Shown here piece by piece: positions 18,148 to 25,795 of a stretch of 36,095 bases of DNA. Position 1 is the first letter of the stretch. Each line of letters opens with the position of its first letter. The notes under the pieces are model-generated. The model was not told where the DNA came from and ran no database searches. It worked only from the letters and a program-made list of their open reading frames with translations. Source of the DNA: Pseudoalteromonas haloplanktis ATCC 14393 (GTDB lineage: Bacteria > Pseudomonadota > Gammaproteobacteria > Enterobacterales > Alteromonadaceae). The stretch spans positions 1 to 36,095 of the forward strand of contig NZ_AHCA01000021.1 in NCBI RefSeq assembly GCF_000238355.1, given 5' to 3'. Both the position numbers and the translations under genes were made by a program.

Positions 18148-18201
18148 CCTATAAATTGTCAGAAGATAAATGATTAAACTATCGGCAAGATCTAAGTAAA
18201 T

Positions 18202-18246
18202 GATCTCTAATAATATAAAGGATCTTTTAAAGAGATCTTTTATTTC
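18202..18246 (+). other. oriC DNA-unwinding element with AT-rich 13-mers
   Basis: Three GATC-led segments start at 18202, 18221 and 18234. The last, GATCTTTTATTTC, matches the E. coli 13-mer consensus GATCTNTTNTTTT at ten of eleven defined positions; the other two are weaker. They lie left of all the DnaA boxes, next to mnmG, which is the strand-opening side in E. coli. Confidence 0.75.
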
Positions 18247-18525
18247 TATTACTACTACTGAACACTATTTCTGTTGATAAGGCTTAATTTACTTATTAAA
18301 ACATTAAGTTAGATCGGATCTAAAGGTGTTGATATGATCAGATCTAACTGAATATAAGCTCTGATCAAAAAGGCTCTTTATACACAGGGGGTATTGGATC
18401 AGATCTTATCCAATGGATAAGATACCTTTAAATCGCAGTTAGATCATAGTTTATCCACAATTAGATCTAAATAGTCAGTAAATTGTGGGTAACTTTTCGG
18501 GTGGATCTAAGTTGTTAACTTGATT

Positions 18526-18972
18526 CTATGCACGTATTTTTTCGATCCAACTAGGTAACCAGGCTAGTGCAGTGTCTTCGGGCAGTTGTTCATCAAGAAT
18601 ATTTAACTCTAAACGTTCTGCTACACAGCTGGCACCTTTGCTAAGTAACAGTTGCTCAAGGTTACGGCCTGCAAGGTTGTAATTATCGTAACTTGTATCT
18701 CCTAAGCCGATCACTGAGAACTTTAAGCCTTTTAAATCATTAACTTGATTAATGTCTTCTACAAAAGCTAAAAGGTTTTCAGGGTAATCCCCAGCGCCAT
18801 AAGTTGAGGTACAAAGTAACCAAGTTGTATTTTCTTGATTTATTTCAAAAAAGTTAGGTTGATCATGGACTTCTGTCGCGATCCCTTGGGAAATTAACTG
18901 CTCTGCAAGTTGTTCACCTACGTATTCCGCAGATCCCATTTGGCTACCTATAATGATATTGACTGAGGTCAT
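18526..18972 (-). CDS. mioC: MioC, flavodoxin-like FMN protein
   Basis: A small FMN-binding electron carrier; E. coli MioC supports biotin synthase in vitro, but its cellular role is unsettled. The product is 148 residues (E. coli 147). It shows the flavodoxin phosphate loop region (GSQMGSAEYVGEQLAEQL), STYGAGDYPENLLAF and the flavin-stacking GLGDTSYDNYNLAG. The frame extends to a GTG at 18987, but ATG 18972 gives the family start, so it is preferred although no strong Shine-Dalgarno is visible. Transcription runs into oriC, as in E. coli, where it affects initiation. Confidence 0.93.
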   Translation of the reverse strand: MTSVNIIIGSQMGSAEYVGEQLAEQLISQGIATEVHDQPNFFEINQENTTWLLCTSTYGAGDYPENLLAFVEDINQVNDLKGLKFSVIGLGDTSYDNYNLAGRNLEQLLLSKGASCVAERLELNILDEQLPEDTALAWLPSWIEKIRA

Positions 18973-19009
18973 TCTTGAGCTGATCACACAATGGGTTATT
19001 AGTGCGCTT

Positions 19010-19037
19010 ATAATAACTGAGTTTATTCAGCAGTAAA
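19010..19037 (-). promoter_or_regulatory. Candidate mioC promoter
   Basis: TTTACT (19032-19037), a 16-base spacer and TATTAT (19010-19015) on the minus strand lie 38 bases upstream of the mioC ATG. In E. coli the mioC promoter is DnaA-controlled. Here the nearest DnaA-like 9-mer is about 130 bases further upstream (19165). Confidence 0.5.
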
Positions 19038-19492
19038 GCCCTGAACATACTTTATGTATAAGTTTTTTAGGTACAAATGTTGTTATTTTCCCTTTTATTA
19101 TTTTAAGTGTCTGATATTTATAATGTTAAATAACTTATTCCAATATGTAATCATCTGATCAAGCTGTTGATAAAAAGTGGGGAAATAACATCAAGTATTT
19201 ATTTTTAGTTATTTTTTTTATGCTAAGTAATTGATCTTTCATTTTATAGATGATCAATTATAAGATTGTTTATAATTTTATAAATGGCGATCATTATGTG
19301 GATAGATCGACTGTTGATAAGGATCATTATTGTGAAAAGTAAATTTTGAGAAAGTTAGAAATGAGCTAAAAATAGAGGGTAAGTAGAAAATAAACAGCAA
19401 TAAAAGACTTGTTTGTAGTTTTTTTGTACTTTATAGGTGGTTTTATTTAATAAGTAGTATGTTTAAAACGGATCACTTTATTAAAAATGCAT

Positions 19493-19525
19493 AAAAAAGC
19501 CCAAATTGTGGATAACAATTTGGGC
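19493..19525 (-). terminator. Rho-independent terminator of the interrupted PEP-mutase family gene
   Basis: A perfect 11-pair stem, GCCCAAATTGT (19499-19509) with ACAATTTGGGC (19515-19525) and a GGATA loop, is followed on the minus strand by six T. It lies 84 bases after the gene's stop. A consensus DnaA box (19507-19515) spans the loop and its edges. Confidence 0.85.
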
Positions 19526-19608
19526 TCTGTTAGATCAATTTTCAGATATGTTGGTATTTCCGTCACTAATTTTGATCTTTACGTTATCTATTTTGCGTTG
19601 AAAAACTA

Positions 19609-20367
19609 TCACTGGAATAAATGATCGCAATTTTTAGCGTTATTAAAGGTACAACTGGCCGTTAAAATAAAGTGTTTTGTCGCATCAAATAAGCTATTTC
19701 CCAGCGAAAAGCGCTGCACGCCTTGAGTAAATAAGCTATTTGAATCGGTTGCTAAATCATCAGCCATTATATTTAGTGGCACACTTAACGCAGTTTTTAG
19801 TTGTTTTATTGCTGCTGAATCAGTTAATCCAGGGACGAATACTCCATCAATGCCGGCCGCTTGATATGCTAAAGATCTGGTTATTGTTGGGCCTATTTTA
19901 GCTGTTTGCAGGAAACAGTCTGTTCGTGCATTTATAAATAATTGCGAAAATCCGTGCTTATTTAGAGTTTCTTTAATGGCAGATAGGATAGCTATTTGCT
20001 GTTTTTGAGTGCGTAATTTGCCCGTTTTTATATCAGAATCTTCTATATTTATACCCACAGCCCCTAATTTTGCGACGGCTAAAACATGCTGACAAATGGT
20101 GTTTATATCATTACTGTACCCCGATTCAATATCGACAGAAATAGGGATACTAACCGCATTTACAATTGGTTTTAGTTGATTTAAAAATTCTGCAAATGAG
20201 CATTGCTCACCATCTTGTTGGCCACGAGCTTGCGCCATTCCTCAACTGGTTGTGGCTATTGCTGCAAAACCTGCTTGTTCTAATAGCAGAGCGCTGAGAG
20301 GATCCCATGCGTTTGGTAATAGTAATATGTCGTTATGCAATTGGTGAAAGATTTTAAATTTATTCAT
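19609..20367 (-). pseudogene. PEP mutase / isocitrate lyase family gene interrupted by in-frame TGA
   Basis: The family consists of TIM-barrel enzymes that make or break C-C or C-P bonds on 2-oxo acids; the substrate is not readable. From ATG 20367 the frame reads 41 codons with the family's LLLPNAWDPLSALL and GFAAIATTS. It then meets TGA (20242-20244, codon 42) and continues in the same frame for another 210 codons. That part contains GMAQARGQQDGEQ, the metal-site text SVDIESGYS and GINIEDS, and FINARTD and GVFVPGLTD. The total of 252 residues is the family's usual length. The ATG at codon 44 has GAGG too close to serve it and would drop the first barrel strand. The KKCGH loop of true PrpB/isocitrate lyase is missing. 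A nonsense mutation is the simplest reading. Confidence 0.8.
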
Positions 20368-20453
20368 AATGATCTCTGTGTTGAATTTCATTATGACTAT
20401 AAAAGAATGTGTTGTTTATGCTGGCCAAATTCGGTATTGAACGCTATTGGCAT

Positions 20454-20486
20454 AAAAAAACCTTAGCCAAGGCGGCTAAGGTTTTT
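20454..20486 (-). terminator. Rho-independent terminator of the secretion operon
   Basis: CCTTAGCC (20461-20468) pairs with GGCTAAGG (20474-20481), extended by flanking A/T pairs, around an AAGGC loop. On the minus strand seven T follow. It lies just past the OmpA-domain gene stop. The plus side also has five T, so it may work in both directions. It ends the adhesin/secretion operon. Confidence 0.9.
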
Positions 20487-20493
20487 ATGGCTT

Positions 20494-21066
20494 TTAATTA
20501 CCGTAAAGCTGCCACTGTTTTTTGTAGCCTGTTGAATCTGGAAGACTTAATACAGCAATCAGGCGAGTATCACGACCGGCAAGGTTTTTCGGCATATGAA
20601 TAGGGTATTCATAGGTTTCTGTTTGCAAGCGACTGCTACTTACGCCATTCGCAATAAGTATATCTGTGACCGTTTTAATACGACGTTGAGCAAGCTTACG
20701 ATTGTATTCATCAGTGCCTTCAATACTGGTATCACCAATTAAATATAACTGAGTTTGCGTATATTGCTTCATTTCTTCGGCAAGTTCGATCACTTTAACT
20801 TGCTCTTGCGGCGTTAATTTATCTTTATCAAAACCAAAATCAATAACACGTATATCAGCTTGTGGAATGTTTGTTGCTGTTGGGCAGCCGTCGTTATCAG
20901 TCATTGCTTGATCTTGCGTTTGTGCGCAATTGTCACGGGCATTAATTACACCATCGACATCGCTATCATATAGATCCCGTGATTGTTCTTGTGGGGCGTA
21001 TAGAACAGCATCTGAGGCGCAGCCGCTAAGGCCTAAAATAGTTACAATTAATAATAAATTTTTCAT
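20494..21066 (-). CDS. OmpA-domain outer-membrane lipoprotein of the adhesin secretion operon
   Basis: A predicted lipoprotein anchoring to peptidoglycan. The signal peptide ends in the lipobox LSGC, with the lipidated Cys at residue 16. Residues about 33-62 hold a thrombospondin type-3-like calcium motif (DSDVDGVINARDNC, DNDGCP). Residues about 70-175 are an OmpA C-terminal domain (IDFGFDKDKLTP, TSIEGTDEYNRKLAQRRIKT), although the family's usual GHTD reads GDTS. It has 190 residues. It starts five bases after the TolC gene stop and is the last gene of the operon. OmpA-domain genes in this position accompany Shewanella bpf-type adhesin systems. A role in organising the channel or adhesin at the wall is inferred. 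Confidence 0.85.
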   Translation of the reverse strand: MKNLLLIVTILGLSGCASDAVLYAPQEQSRDLYDSDVDGVINARDNCAQTQDQAMTDNDGCPTATNIPQADIRVIDFGFDKDKLTPQEQVKVIELAEEMKQYTQTQLYLIGDTSIEGTDEYNRKLAQRRIKTVTDILIANGVSSSRLQTETYEYPIHMPKNLAGRDTRLIAVLSLPDSTGYKKQWQLYGN

Positions 21067-21071
21067 GATGA

Positions 21072-22376
21072 TTATTCCTTATCGTCTTCTAAACGCCATG
21101 CTTCTGGTGTATCAACACGCAGTGCTTCCACCAGCTTTCCTGTTGCATTAATCAAACGATAGCTAGCTTTACGTTCATCAAATGCGGCATTTAGGTAGTT
21201 ACGACGAGCAACAAATAGTTCAATCTTAGAATCCAGAACATCTAATAGTGAGCGTCGCCCTAAATCAAATTGTTTATCGTAGCCTTGCTGTGCTTGGCTG
21301 GCAAAATCGACATTTTGTTGGTAGAAGTTTTTTTGCTCGCCTACAAAAGTATAGGCATTCCAAGCTAACTTAGTGCCTTCTGTAACTTGTCGAAGAGTGT
21401 TATCGCGTACAGCGGTGGCTTCTTGATAGCGCCATTTTGAGGCTTCTGTTTTAGCATTAGTGCGACCGCCATTATAGAGATCATAACTCATGGTCAGCAT
21501 GATACGCGCGTCATCATCTGGGCCCTCAAAGCCACCAATGTTTTCGTTATCATTCACATCAAGCTCAAGAGCTAGTTTAGGCCAATAACCACTTTTATCG
21601 CGCTCTATTTGTTTACTGGCGGCATTGATATCTAAATTAGCAGCGCTTACCTCAGGGTGTGAAGTAACTGCCAAGTCAATTGCTTGTTTTAAATCCGTAG
21701 GTAAATAGTTGGCATCAGGCTTTGGGATCATTAGATTATCAGGATAACTACCTACTAGATCATAGTAATTAGCCTCTAAATCGAATTGATTATTTTTTGC
21801 TGCTAATAAGCCTGATTGTGCGGTCGTTAAGCGAGCTTGTACTTGAGCAACATCGGCATCGCTACTAAGTCCTTTGGACTTTCGACTTTGAATATCTTTT
21901 AATATATTTTGGTGATCGACCACATTTTTTTGTTGTAATTTAACTATTTCTTGGGCTTTGATCAGATCTAAATATACTTGGCTTACTTCTAGGCCAATGT
22001 TTTCTGCTTCTGACACTAAGCTTTGCTGATCTGCACGCATTTCATAATCAAGTCGTGCTACATCAGATGAAGTTTTAAAGCCATCAAACAGCATTTGTGA
22101 GATTTTTAGGCCCAATTCACGGCGATCCATCTCTGTATCAACGGCGTTACCGCTGTTATTGGTGACATTTTCGTAGCCATAAGCAGCATAAAGCCTAATT
22201 TGTGGTAAATATTCGCTAAACGCGGTGCGTTTATCACGATATTTTGCCTCAAAGTGCGCATATTTTTGTAATAAGCGCGGATTTTTGTTGAGTGCTTCAG
22301 CAACTGACTGTTCGAGTGTTAAAGCATGAGCAGTACCACTCAATGCAATTAATGGGAGTATAGCTAAAATACGCAT
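21072..22376 (-). CDS. TolC-family outer-membrane channel of type I secretion (LapE/AggA-like)
   Basis: This is the outer-membrane exit duct for the adhesin. The 434 residues begin with a cleavable signal peptide (MRILAILPLIALSGTAHA). Two outer-membrane efflux repeats follow (about 20-215 and 225-420), each made of long helices with heptad-like Ala/Leu/Gln patterns and ending in the family's YNGGRTNA and QFDLGRRSLLDVLDSKIEL motifs. It lies 12 bases after the HlyD gene and 5 before the OmpA-domain gene, so it is co-transcribed. An efflux role unrelated to the adhesin is unlikely in this operon. Confidence 0.93.
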   Translation of the reverse strand: MRILAILPLIALSGTAHALTLEQSVAEALNKNPRLLQKYAHFEAKYRDKRTAFSEYLPQIRLYAAYGYENVTNNSGNAVDTEMDRRELGLKISQMLFDGFKTSSDVARLDYEMRADQQSLVSEAENIGLEVSQVYLDLIKAQEIVKLQQKNVVDHQNILKDIQSRKSKGLSSDADVAQVQARLTTAQSGLLAAKNNQFDLEANYYDLVGSYPDNLMIPKPDANYLPTDLKQAIDLAVTSHPEVSAANLDINAASKQIERDKSGYWPKLALELDVNDNENIGGFEGPDDDARIMLTMSYDLYNGGRTNAKTEASKWRYQEATAVRDNTLRQVTEGTKLAWNAYTFVGEQKNFYQQNVDFASQAQQGYDKQFDLGRRSLLDVLDSKIELFVARRNYLNAAFDERKASYRLINATGKLVEALRVDTPEAWRLEDDKE

Positions 22377-22388
22377 TCCGTGTCCTTT

Positions 22389-23696
22389 TTATGGTTCTCT
22401 CATGGCATTGGCTTTAGCACGCAAAAGCGGCTTTAACCAATACTGTAAAACGGTTTTTTTACCAGTCAAAATATCTACACTGGCTTGCATGCCGGGTATT
22501 ATTGGTTGTTGAGCCAATATATTCCCATCGGTTTTTATATGTGCTTCGTAATAGGTGGTGCCATCTTCAAGCTGTGAGGCGTCAGGACTCACATAGATAA
22601 CTTCCCCTTTTAGTCCGCCGTAGATTACAAAGTCATAAGCGCTAAACTTCACCATGGCAGGCATACCTTGGCGAATAAAACCAATATCTTTAGGTGCTAT
22701 TTTGGTTTCGACAATAAGTTTGTCGTCCAAAGGCACTATTTCCATAATGACTTGGCCTGGCTCAATAACTCCTCCTACTGAGCGTGAGGCGATATTTTTT
22801 ACAGTGCCAGTTAGCGGCGATTTAATCTGGGTTTTTATTAATCTGTCTTCTAATGCTTTACTACTTTCTCTAATTTTAGCTAAGTTATTGGTAACTTCAT
22901 CTAATTCATTTTGGGCGTTGGCAATATAGTCAAGGGCAACTGACGTACGCTCTTCTTTGCCTTGTTCCTTAGCCGCCATAAGTTGCTGTAATAGCGCATT
23001 GGCGCGATTAACTTCTCCCGAGAGCATGACTTCTTCACGCTGTAGTTTAACTAGTTCCATTTCAGCTACTGCGCCATCATCAACGCCTTCAGAAGTTAAT
23101 TTTACTTCACGAGAAATCAATTCTAGGCGTTGTTTTAATGAATCAATATTGGCTTGTTGTTCAATAATAGCTTGGCTTTGTTGCAAAATCATTTGCTGGC
23201 TTTGCTGTAGCAAAGAACGCAGTTGCGATAAACGTGCTCGGTAGCTATTACGTGCACTGTTTGCAATATGGGTAGGAACATCGCTTGCAGCTAAATTGAC
23301 CTCAGTAATTGCAACTCCGGTGACGGTATTACGATCTATGACGATGGTTTCTAGCTCTGCTTTTAAGCGTAATTGTTTCGCTATTAAGGCATCTCGTTCT
23401 TGATTAGATTCGGCAAATGCTGCAGCAAAACGTGTATCATCAAGGAGTAACACAGGTTGTCCTTGTTGAACTAGTTCACCTTCTTGAACCAAGACTTGTT
23501 TTAAAATACCACCATCGAGATTTTCTACGGTTTGTACTGTTTGTGCTGGTACTACGTTTCCTTCTCCTACGATGACTTCATCAAGAGTGGCAAATGTTGC
23601 CCATATAATCATTGTAATTAGGACTAAAAATACAATAGCTATTAATTTTTGTGCTTGGCGCGCGGCTGCTAATTGCGACACTTGTAGTTGACTCAT
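22389..23696 (-). CDS. HlyD-family periplasmic adaptor of type I secretion (LapC-like)
   Basis: The adaptor that bridges the ABC transporter to the TolC channel. The 435 residues have a short cytoplasmic start, one membrane helix (about 18-38, LIAIVFLVLITMIIWATFA) and a lipoyl half-motif (EGNVVPAQTVQTVENLDGGI). A long coiled-coil hairpin follows (about 95-285), rich in Gln/Glu/Leu, then the second lipoyl half (IKSPLTGTVKNIASRSVGGV) and a C-terminal beta barrel. Its ATG overlaps the ABC gene's TGA (ATGA, four bases), implying translational coupling. Confidence 0.95.
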   Translation of the reverse strand: MSQLQVSQLAAARQAQKLIAIVFLVLITMIIWATFATLDEVIVGEGNVVPAQTVQTVENLDGGILKQVLVQEGELVQQGQPVLLLDDTRFAAAFAESNQERDALIAKQLRLKAELETIVIDRNTVTGVAITEVNLAASDVPTHIANSARNSYRARLSQLRSLLQQSQQMILQQSQAIIEQQANIDSLKQRLELISREVKLTSEGVDDGAVAEMELVKLQREEVMLSGEVNRANALLQQLMAAKEQGKEERTSVALDYIANAQNELDEVTNNLAKIRESSKALEDRLIKTQIKSPLTGTVKNIASRSVGGVIEPGQVIMEIVPLDDKLIVETKIAPKDIGFIRQGMPAMVKFSAYDFVIYGGLKGEVIYVSPDASQLEDGTTYYEAHIKTDGNILAQQPIIPGMQASVDILTGKKTVLQYWLKPLLRAKANAMREP

Positions 23697-25795
23697 TGCG
23701 AATCTCCTTTTGGTGTCACTTTGATTGCGCGTAAACGGCGATTACTGCCACTAAATAATTGTTGCGGCGTTTGTATGTCTCGTAGTTCTCCATTTTCGAG
23801 TACGATTATTTTATCGCACATAGCCAGCACTGCGGCTTTATGGCTGGCAATGATCATCGTGGTATCGTCGATACTTTTTAAGCTGCTTATTATGTGGCGT
23901 TCGCTGATTTCATCCATCGCGCTGGTGGGTTCATCAAGTAATAATAGTTTAGGGCGCTGTAATAATGCTCTTGCTAACATTACAGCTTGGCGTTGCCCAC
24001 CTGATAAGCAGCGGCCAAATTCTCCTACTTGGCTTTCAAGACCTGACTCTAATCGTTCCATAAAGTGGTGAATACCCGCTAATTTAATGGCTCTGGCAAG
24101 CTCATTAGGGTCGATATTCTGTGCACCTACAGTGATGTTTTCTAATAAACTGCCATAAAAAAGCTGTGGATTTTGTGCCATCCATCCAGTATTTCGGCGA
24201 ATTGTTTTCAGTGACCATTGTTTTATTTCAATATCGTCGTAAAAAATTTGTCCGCGTGTCGCTTCATATTGACCAGCAAGTAAAGCCAGTAGCGACGATT
24301 TACCTGAGCCCGCAACGCCAAAAATACCTATTTTTTCGCCTTTTTCTATACTCAAGCTAATATTTTTCAATACCGCAAGTTGTTGCTCTGGGTAATTAAA
24401 AGTTAGCTGTTTAACGCGAATGTTACCGCTAATATCGCTGTAATTATTTAGCACACTTTGTTGATTTTCTTGTGGCAGTTCAAGTACTGCTTTGACAGAG
24501 TCTATTGCAGACTCTGTCTGCTTATACTTGAGTAATAAACTGGCTATTTGACTCACTGCGCCACCAGCTCGGCCGCTTATCATCACCATGGCGATTAATG
24601 CGCCCATACTCACTTCTCCAGCTTGTATGAGGTAAACGCCCGCGACGATTAAACCGATAGTAGTAACTTGTTGTAAAGTGGCAACAGAGTGGCTTAGGGT
24701 ATTGGCACTGTGACGAGATTTATTTTGCCAAAGAGATAACTGCGCCATGGTTTGCTCCCATGTTCGCTGTGCTTTTTGCTCACTACGGCTTTGCTTTAGC
24801 TCTACAATTTGGTTTAAGTATTCAATTAAATAGGCTTGGCGCTGGGTGCTGAGCTTTGCGGCTTCTTCAACGCTATGGGTTAATCTACCTTGTAAGAATG
24901 CACCAATTAATACGATTAACAACATTGTGGTGATAGGGATCAACACGATTAACCCACCTAACCAGGCTATTAATGCCAAAAACATAATTGTAAATGGTAA
25001 GTCTATAGCTGATACCAATGTTGCCGATGTAAGGAACTCCCTAACACTATCAAAATCTTGTACTTGTTTTGCATAAGCGCCAGCTGATTCAGGTCGATGC
25101 TCTAAGCGCATACCAATCACTTTGCTAAATAGGGTGCTAGATACCTTTAAATCAATCTGCTGGCCCGCCGTATCAGTAAGCTGAGTACGGGCTTGTTTTA
25201 AAAACCAGTCAAATGAAATAGCTAAAAAAGCACCAAAAGCAAGTACCCATAAGGTATCGGTTGCGGCATTTGGCACGACTCTGTCATATACATTCATTGT
25301 GAATAACGGGATCACTACGGCGAGTAGGTTTACTGTAAACGAACCTAATAATAATGAACCGTAAAAAGGTTTTACCTCATCAATAACGGGTTTTAGCCAA
25401 CTTGGAATTTTACTGTGGATTGAAGTTGAGCGTTTATCTATCACTTCGTGAACACTGATAAACCAACTCAATTGACCCTGTAAACTCGTTAATTCCTTTA
25501 TGGGCTCTTCAGCATTCGTGTATAGCAGTTGCAATTGTTGATCTTGTTTATTCAGTAAGTAAAGATCGCCGTTATTATCGACAACTAAAGCAGGAAACTG
25601 CATTTTACTTAGCTGAACATTTTGCTGAGCTGCATTGATGTTGCCATTGAGTAAAGCGCGTTCAATGTGATTATGAGTTATTGCAAGGTCAGGCAATCCA
25701 TCTAGAACTTGATCGTCATTACATCGCTGTGCAAATAACTCATTTGCACAGCGTACCAAAGTAATGATTTGTTGCTGATTAATATTCATTTTCAT
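23693..25795 (-). CDS. Type I secretion ABC transporter with inactive C39-like domain (LapB-like)
   Basis: The inner-membrane ATPase that drives adhesin export. The 700 residues have an N-terminal C39-like domain (about 1-130) lacking the catalytic QxxxxC motif, so it should bind and not cleave cargo. Six membrane helices follow (about 160-440; SFTVNLLAVVIPLFTMNVYDRVVPN is typical of the LapB/RtxB group). The nucleotide domain has Walker A GVAGSGKSS (near 500), signature LSGGQRQ, Walker B LLLLDEPTSAMD and the H-loop histidine in ASHKA. The ATG overlaps the adhesin stop by four bases. A second ATG two codons later is also possible. Confidence 0.95.
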   Translation of the reverse strand: MKMNINQQQIITLVRCANELFAQRCNDDQVLDGLPDLAITHNHIERALLNGNINAAQQNVQLSKMQFPALVVDNNGDLYLLNKQDQQLQLLYTNAEEPIKELTSLQGQLSWFISVHEVIDKRSTSIHSKIPSWLKPVIDEVKPFYGSLLLGSFTVNLLAVVIPLFTMNVYDRVVPNAATDTLWVLAFGAFLAISFDWFLKQARTQLTDTAGQQIDLKVSSTLFSKVIGMRLEHRPESAGAYAKQVQDFDSVREFLTSATLVSAIDLPFTIMFLALIAWLGGLIVLIPITTMLLIVLIGAFLQGRLTHSVEEAAKLSTQRQAYLIEYLNQIVELKQSRSEQKAQRTWEQTMAQLSLWQNKSRHSANTLSHSVATLQQVTTIGLIVAGVYLIQAGEVSMGALIAMVMISGRAGGAVSQIASLLLKYKQTESAIDSVKAVLELPQENQQSVLNNYSDISGNIRVKQLTFNYPEQQLAVLKNISLSIEKGEKIGIFGVAGSGKSSLLALLAGQYEATRGQIFYDDIEIKQWSLKTIRRNTGWMAQNPQLFYGSLLENITVGAQNIDPNELARAIKLAGIHHFMERLESGLESQVGEFGRCLSGGQRQAVMLARALLQRPKLLLLDEPTSAMDEISERHIISSLKSIDDTTMIIASHKAAVLAMCDKIIVLENGELRDIQTPQQLFSGSNRRLRAIKVTPKGDSQ

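Larger units (their letters stand above)
18100..18507. other. Chromosomal replication origin oriC
   Basis: This non-coding gap between mnmG and mioC holds 15 GATC sites in 408 bases, against one or two expected by chance. DnaA boxes appear in the E. coli order and orientation: R1-like TGTTGATAA (18272-18280), R2 TTATACACA (18378-18386, exact consensus), R3-like AATGGATAA (18412-18420) and R4 TTATCCACA (18451-18459, exact). An extra TGTGGGTAA lies at 18484-18492. AT-rich 13-mers are on the mnmG side. SeqA/Dam control is inferred from GATC density. The dnaA gene is not in the window. Confidence 0.95.
18973..19608. other. Non-coding region right of mioC with satellite DnaA/GATC cluster
   Basis: No coding frame was found in these 636 bases. 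They contain the mioC promoter and the terminator of the gene on the right. Nine GATC sites lie between 19157 and 19577. DnaA-box-like 9-mers are at 19165-19173 (TGTTGATAA), 19297-19305 (TGTGGATAG), 19312-19320 (TGTTGATAA) and 19507-19515 (TGTGGATAA, exact consensus on the minus strand). At 19233-19245 GATCTTTCATTTT matches the oriC 13-mer at ten of eleven defined positions, inside a tract (about 19195-19290) that is mostly A/T. Confidence 0.65.

Noticed and set aside
20190..20244. Selenocysteine insertion at the in-frame TGA
   Set aside because: A bacterial SECIS should form a firm hairpin just after the TGA. Only a four-pair GAGC/GCTC stem about 35-45 bases downstream was seen, and the family has no known selenocysteine member.
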